A stretch of 6,227 nucleotides of DNA from NCBI GenBank assembly GCA_011049495.1, contig DSBF01000239.1, positions 1-6,227 on the forward strand, in the 5' to 3' direction. Origin of the DNA: Ignavibacteria bacterium (GTDB taxonomy: Bacteria; Bacteroidota; Ignavibacteria; Ignavibacteriales; Melioribacteraceae). Below, piece by piece: positions 6,061-6,227 of this stretch. Every line of letters starts with the position of its first letter. Within the stretch, counting starts at the first letter, position 1. Position numbers and translations under genes: made by a program. The notes under the pieces are model-generated. The model was not told where the DNA came from. It did not search any database and saw only the letters and a program-made list of their open reading frames with translations.

Positions 6061-6066
6061 CCCCCA
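6061..6066 (-). promoter_or_regulatory. Ribosome binding site of the DinB-like gene
   Basis: The minus strand reads TGGGGG followed by ATAT and the ATG at 6056. This is a G-rich Shine-Dalgarno-like sequence with a rather short 4-base spacer, and it supports the chosen start. Confidence 0.45.
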
Positions 6067-6100
6067 TTGTTGTCAATAGCTAATCAAATTTTAAATTAAT

Positions 6101-6227
6101 TTACGCCGGCTTTTGTTTATTAAGCATTTCAAGAATCCAATCTGCCTTATCAACTTTAGGAGGTATGTAGTTTTGCAATTGTGTGATCATAGCTTCCGGG
6201 TCATTATTTACCAATATCATTTCGCGG
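6101..6227 (-). CDS. C-terminal 41 codons of an unrecognised gene (5' end beyond window)
   Basis: An open frame runs from the window edge (first complete codon at 6226-6224) to TAA at 6101-6103. The two other frames on this strand do not stay open across the stretch in the same way; one closes with TAA after seven codons. The peptide (start REMILVNNDPEAM, end DWILEMLNKQKPA) is amphipathic and lysine-rich at the end, with no membrane segment, consistent with the end of a soluble protein. I do not recognise the family. Coding status is inferred from the open frame and its 44-bp spacing to the DinB-like start. Confidence 0.6.
   Translation of the reverse strand, partial: REMILVNNDPEAMITQLQNYIPPKVDKADWILEMLNKQKPA

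Noticed and set aside
6071..6076. TTGACA on the minus strand as a -35 box for the DinB-like gene
   Set aside because: It is only about 15 bases before the ATG, so transcription would begin inside the gene; no matching -10 in a usable position.
5863..6099. Plus-strand 78-codon open frame
   Set aside because: Antisense to the N-terminal half of the DinB-like gene, whose His triad and length fit its family.

Overview
The window is almost entirely one minus-strand gene cluster encoding a Mrp/Mnh-type multisubunit cation/H+ antiporter. Read in the direction of transcription (high to low coordinates) the genes are MnhE (5407-4850), MnhF (4848-4579), MnhG (4582-4259), a stand-alone DUF4040/MbhD-like subunit (4258-4013), a stand-alone MbhE-like subunit (4016-3702), MnhB (3721-3275), MnhC (3288/3294-2914), MnhD (2917-1430), and a second large proton-channel subunit of NuoL/MrpA-N-terminal flavour (1313 to beyond base 1, cut by the window edge). 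Upstream on the same strand lie a complete DinB/YfiT-like metal-binding protein (6056-5556) and the last 41 codons of an unrecognised gene (6227-6101).

The first eight antiporter genes overlap, abut, or sit one base apart, as expected for a co-translated membrane complex. The order E-F-G-(A C-terminal piece 1)-(A C-terminal piece 2)-B-C-D matches the Mrp-like half of archaeal membrane-bound hydrogenases (mbhA-H) rather than the canonical bacterial mrpABCDEFG, in which MrpA is one large fused protein. The missing MrpA N-terminal (NuoL-like) function is plausibly supplied by the separate subunit after MnhD. What follows it (hydrogenase or oxidoreductase genes, more antiporter subunits, or nothing) lies outside the window, so a simple Na+/H+ antiporter cannot be told from the membrane arm of a larger respiratory complex.

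The one clear break in this packing is a 116-bp gap between MnhD and the last subunit. It holds an 86-bp element bounded by a 7-bp inverted repeat (TGTCATT/AATGACA), which looks like a dispersed intergenic repeat. The subunit downstream of it has no recognisable Shine-Dalgarno sequence.

The DNA is AT-rich, with A/T-rich leaders and a mixture of strong and weak ribosome binding sites. Together with the gene order and the style of the intergenic repeat this is compatible with a bacterium of the Bacteroidota/Chlorobiota/Ignavibacteriota assemblage, but that is an impression, not a demonstrated placement. No RNA genes, CRISPR arrays, transposase genes or phage genes were seen. No stretch longer than 150 bases lacks a gene.
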